Part shown: piece after piece, positions 5,237 to 6,324 of the stretch | Layout: every line of letters starts with the position of its first letter | Numbering within the stretch: position 1 is the first letter of the stretch | NCBI GenBank assembly: GCA_050747865.1 | Contig: JBOGJI010000165.1 | Coordinates: 1 to 6,324, forward strand | Direction of reading: 5' to 3' | DNA from: JBOGJI01 sp050747865 | GTDB taxonomy: Bacteria; Acidobacteriota; Thermoanaerobaculia; Multivoradales; JAHEKO01 | Length of the DNA stretch: 6,324 bases | Made by a program: the position numbers and the translations under genes | Notes under the pieces: model-generated | Databases searched by the model: none | Told to the model about the DNA's origin: nothing | What the model saw: the letters and a program-made list of their open reading frames with translations, nothing else

Positions 5237-6324
5237 AGCGCCCGCGCGGCACCATCCTGCTCGTCGATGACGAGGCCTACGTGCGTCACTCCCTGGCCGC
5301 GGTCCTCGAGCAGCGCGGCTTCGAGGTGCGCACCGCCGGCGGCCTCGAGCAGGCGCTGGGTCAGCACGATCTGGAGGGCCTCGACGCCCTGGTCACCGAC
5401 CTGAGGATGGCGGGCGGCGACGGCCTGCAGCTCATCACCCGCGTCCACGCGCTCGACGAGAGCCTGCCCATCGTGGTCTACACCGGCCACGGCTCGGTCG
5501 CCTCGGCGGTGGACTGCATGCGGGCCGGCGCGTCGGACTACCTACAGAAACCGGTCGATCCGGACCAGATGGTGCTGGTGCTCGAGCGCGCGATCGAATT
5601 GAGCGACCAGCGGCGGCAGCTGCGCTATCTGCGCGAGCGGCCGCATGCCGCCGGCGCCGCCGGCCCGATCGGCGTCAGCCCGGCATGGCGGCGGGCCGTC
5701 GACCAGGCCCTGCGGGTGGCGGCTTCGGACACCGCCGTGCTGCTGCTCGGCGAGACCGGCAGCGGCAAAGGCGAGCTGGCGGCGCTGATCCACCGTTCGA
5801 GCCCCCGGTCCGCGGCCGCCTACGTCGAGGTGGCCTGCGCCGCCGTGCCGCTCGAGCTCTTCGAAGCCGAGTTCTTCGGCCATCGCAAGGGCGCCTTCAC
5901 CGGCGCGGTGGAGGACCGCGAGGGCCGTTTCCGCGTCGCCCACCGCGGCACCCTGTTCCTGGACGATGTCGAGGCCTTGCCGCTCGCCGCCCAGGCCAAG
6001 GTGCTGCGGGTGCTCGAGACCGGCCGCTTCGAGCGCGTCGGCGACAGCCGGCCGACCTCGGTGGACGTGCGCCTGATCAGCGCCAGCAACCGCGACCTGA
6101 AGGCCGAGGTGGAGGCCGGCCGGTTCCGCGAGGATCTCTGGTACCGGATCAACGTGATGACGCTGCGGCTGCCGCCGCTGCGCGAGCGCCCGGAGGACAT
6201 CCCGGTCCTCGCCGAGGCGTTCCGCGAGCGCTTCGCCCGCCGTCTCGGCCGCCCGGTGCGCGCCATCGACGGCGAGGCGTTGGAACGGCTGCGCGGCTAC
6301 TCCTGGCCGGGCAACGTGCGCGAG
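5233..6324 (+). CDS. NtrC-type response regulator / sigma54 activator (3' partial)
   Basis: 364 residues are present, open at the right edge; the family normally runs to ~440-480, ending in a Fis-type helix-turn-helix, which is missing here. The receiver domain (~6-122) has acidic Asp12/Asp13, phospho-acceptor Asp56 (VTDLRM), Thr84 and Lys106 (KP). The AAA+ domain starts near 146 (IGVSPAWR). Its motifs are Walker A GETGSGKG (173-180), GAFTGA sigma54-contact loop (220-225), Walker B LFLDDVEAL (241-249), sensor I SASN (283-286), candidate arginine fingers Arg299 and Arg305, LPPLRER (313-319) and sensor II WPGNVRE (358-364). Three core positions differ from the usual form: the residue after the Walker A lysine is Gly180 (usually Glu), the VNCAA asparagine is Ala201, and the Walker B glutamate is Asp245. 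The intact GAFTGA argues that it still engages sigma54. It is the cognate partner of the kinase encoded just upstream. Its target genes are not visible. Confidence 0.93.
   Translation, partial: MKRPRGTILLVDDEAYVRHSLAAVLEQRGFEVRTAGGLEQALGQHDLEGLDALVTDLRMAGGDGLQLITRVHALDESLPIVVYTGHGSVASAVDCMRAGASDYLQKPVDPDQMVLVLERAIELSDQRRQLRYLRERPHAAGAAGPIGVSPAWRRAVDQALRVAASDTAVLLLGETGSGKGELAALIHRSSPRSAAAYVEVACAAVPLELFEAEFFGHRKGAFTGAVEDREGRFRVAHRGTLFLDDVEALPLAAQAKVLRVLETGRFERVGDSRPTSVDVRLISASNRDLKAEVEAGRFREDLWYRINVMTLRLPPLRERPEDIPVLAEAFRERFARRLGRPVRAIDGEALERLRGYSWPGNVRE

Noticed and set aside
1..6324. CRISPR array, tRNA or rRNA genes, transposase
   Set aside because: No regularly spaced repeats, cloverleaf or rRNA-like sequence, and no transposase motifs were seen; the only mobile-element trace is the intron tail at the left edge.

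Overview
The window is very GC-rich (about 70% by eye, strongest at third codon positions). It carries three genes on the + strand plus the tail of a retroelement. The first gene encodes an exported TPR / FG-GAP propeller / ASPIC-UnbV protein. Such proteins, next to NtrC-type two-component pairs in high-GC DNA, are common in Acidobacteriota (for example Thermoanaerobaculia-like lineages) and related soil or sediment bacteria. This placement is an inference from protein style, not from a marker gene.

Layout. Bases 1 to about 96 look like the 3' end of a group II intron: a well-formed domain V hairpin lies at 31-63, and the rest of the intron is off the left edge. Immediately after it, 123-3452 encodes a 1109-residue exported protein. 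It has a signal peptide, TPR-like helices, seven DxDxDG calcium-loop motifs spaced as in a seven-bladed propeller, an ASPIC/UnbV module and a long beta-rich C-terminal part. The 164-base gap at 3453-3616 is dense in dyads and repeats and holds the best sigma70-type promoter candidate for what follows. Bases 3617-5236 encode a membrane sensor histidine kinase. It overlaps by 4 bases (ATGA) an NtrC-type response regulator / sigma54 activator (5233 to the right edge, 364 residues present, C-terminus missing).

How the parts work together. The kinase and regulator form a translationally coupled two-component pair: the kinase senses an extracytoplasmic or membrane signal, phosphorylates Asp56 of the regulator, and the regulator should remodel sigma54 RNA polymerase at unseen targets. 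The large exported protein is probably a separate transcription unit, and nothing in the sequence ties it to the kinase except adjacency. The most unusual point is the regulator's AAA+ core. The Walker B glutamate, its 'glutamate switch' asparagine partner and the usual residue after the Walker A lysine are all substituted, while GAFTGA and the candidate arginine fingers are kept. The repeat-rich intergenic region and the intron placed directly before the exported-protein gene also deserve a second look.
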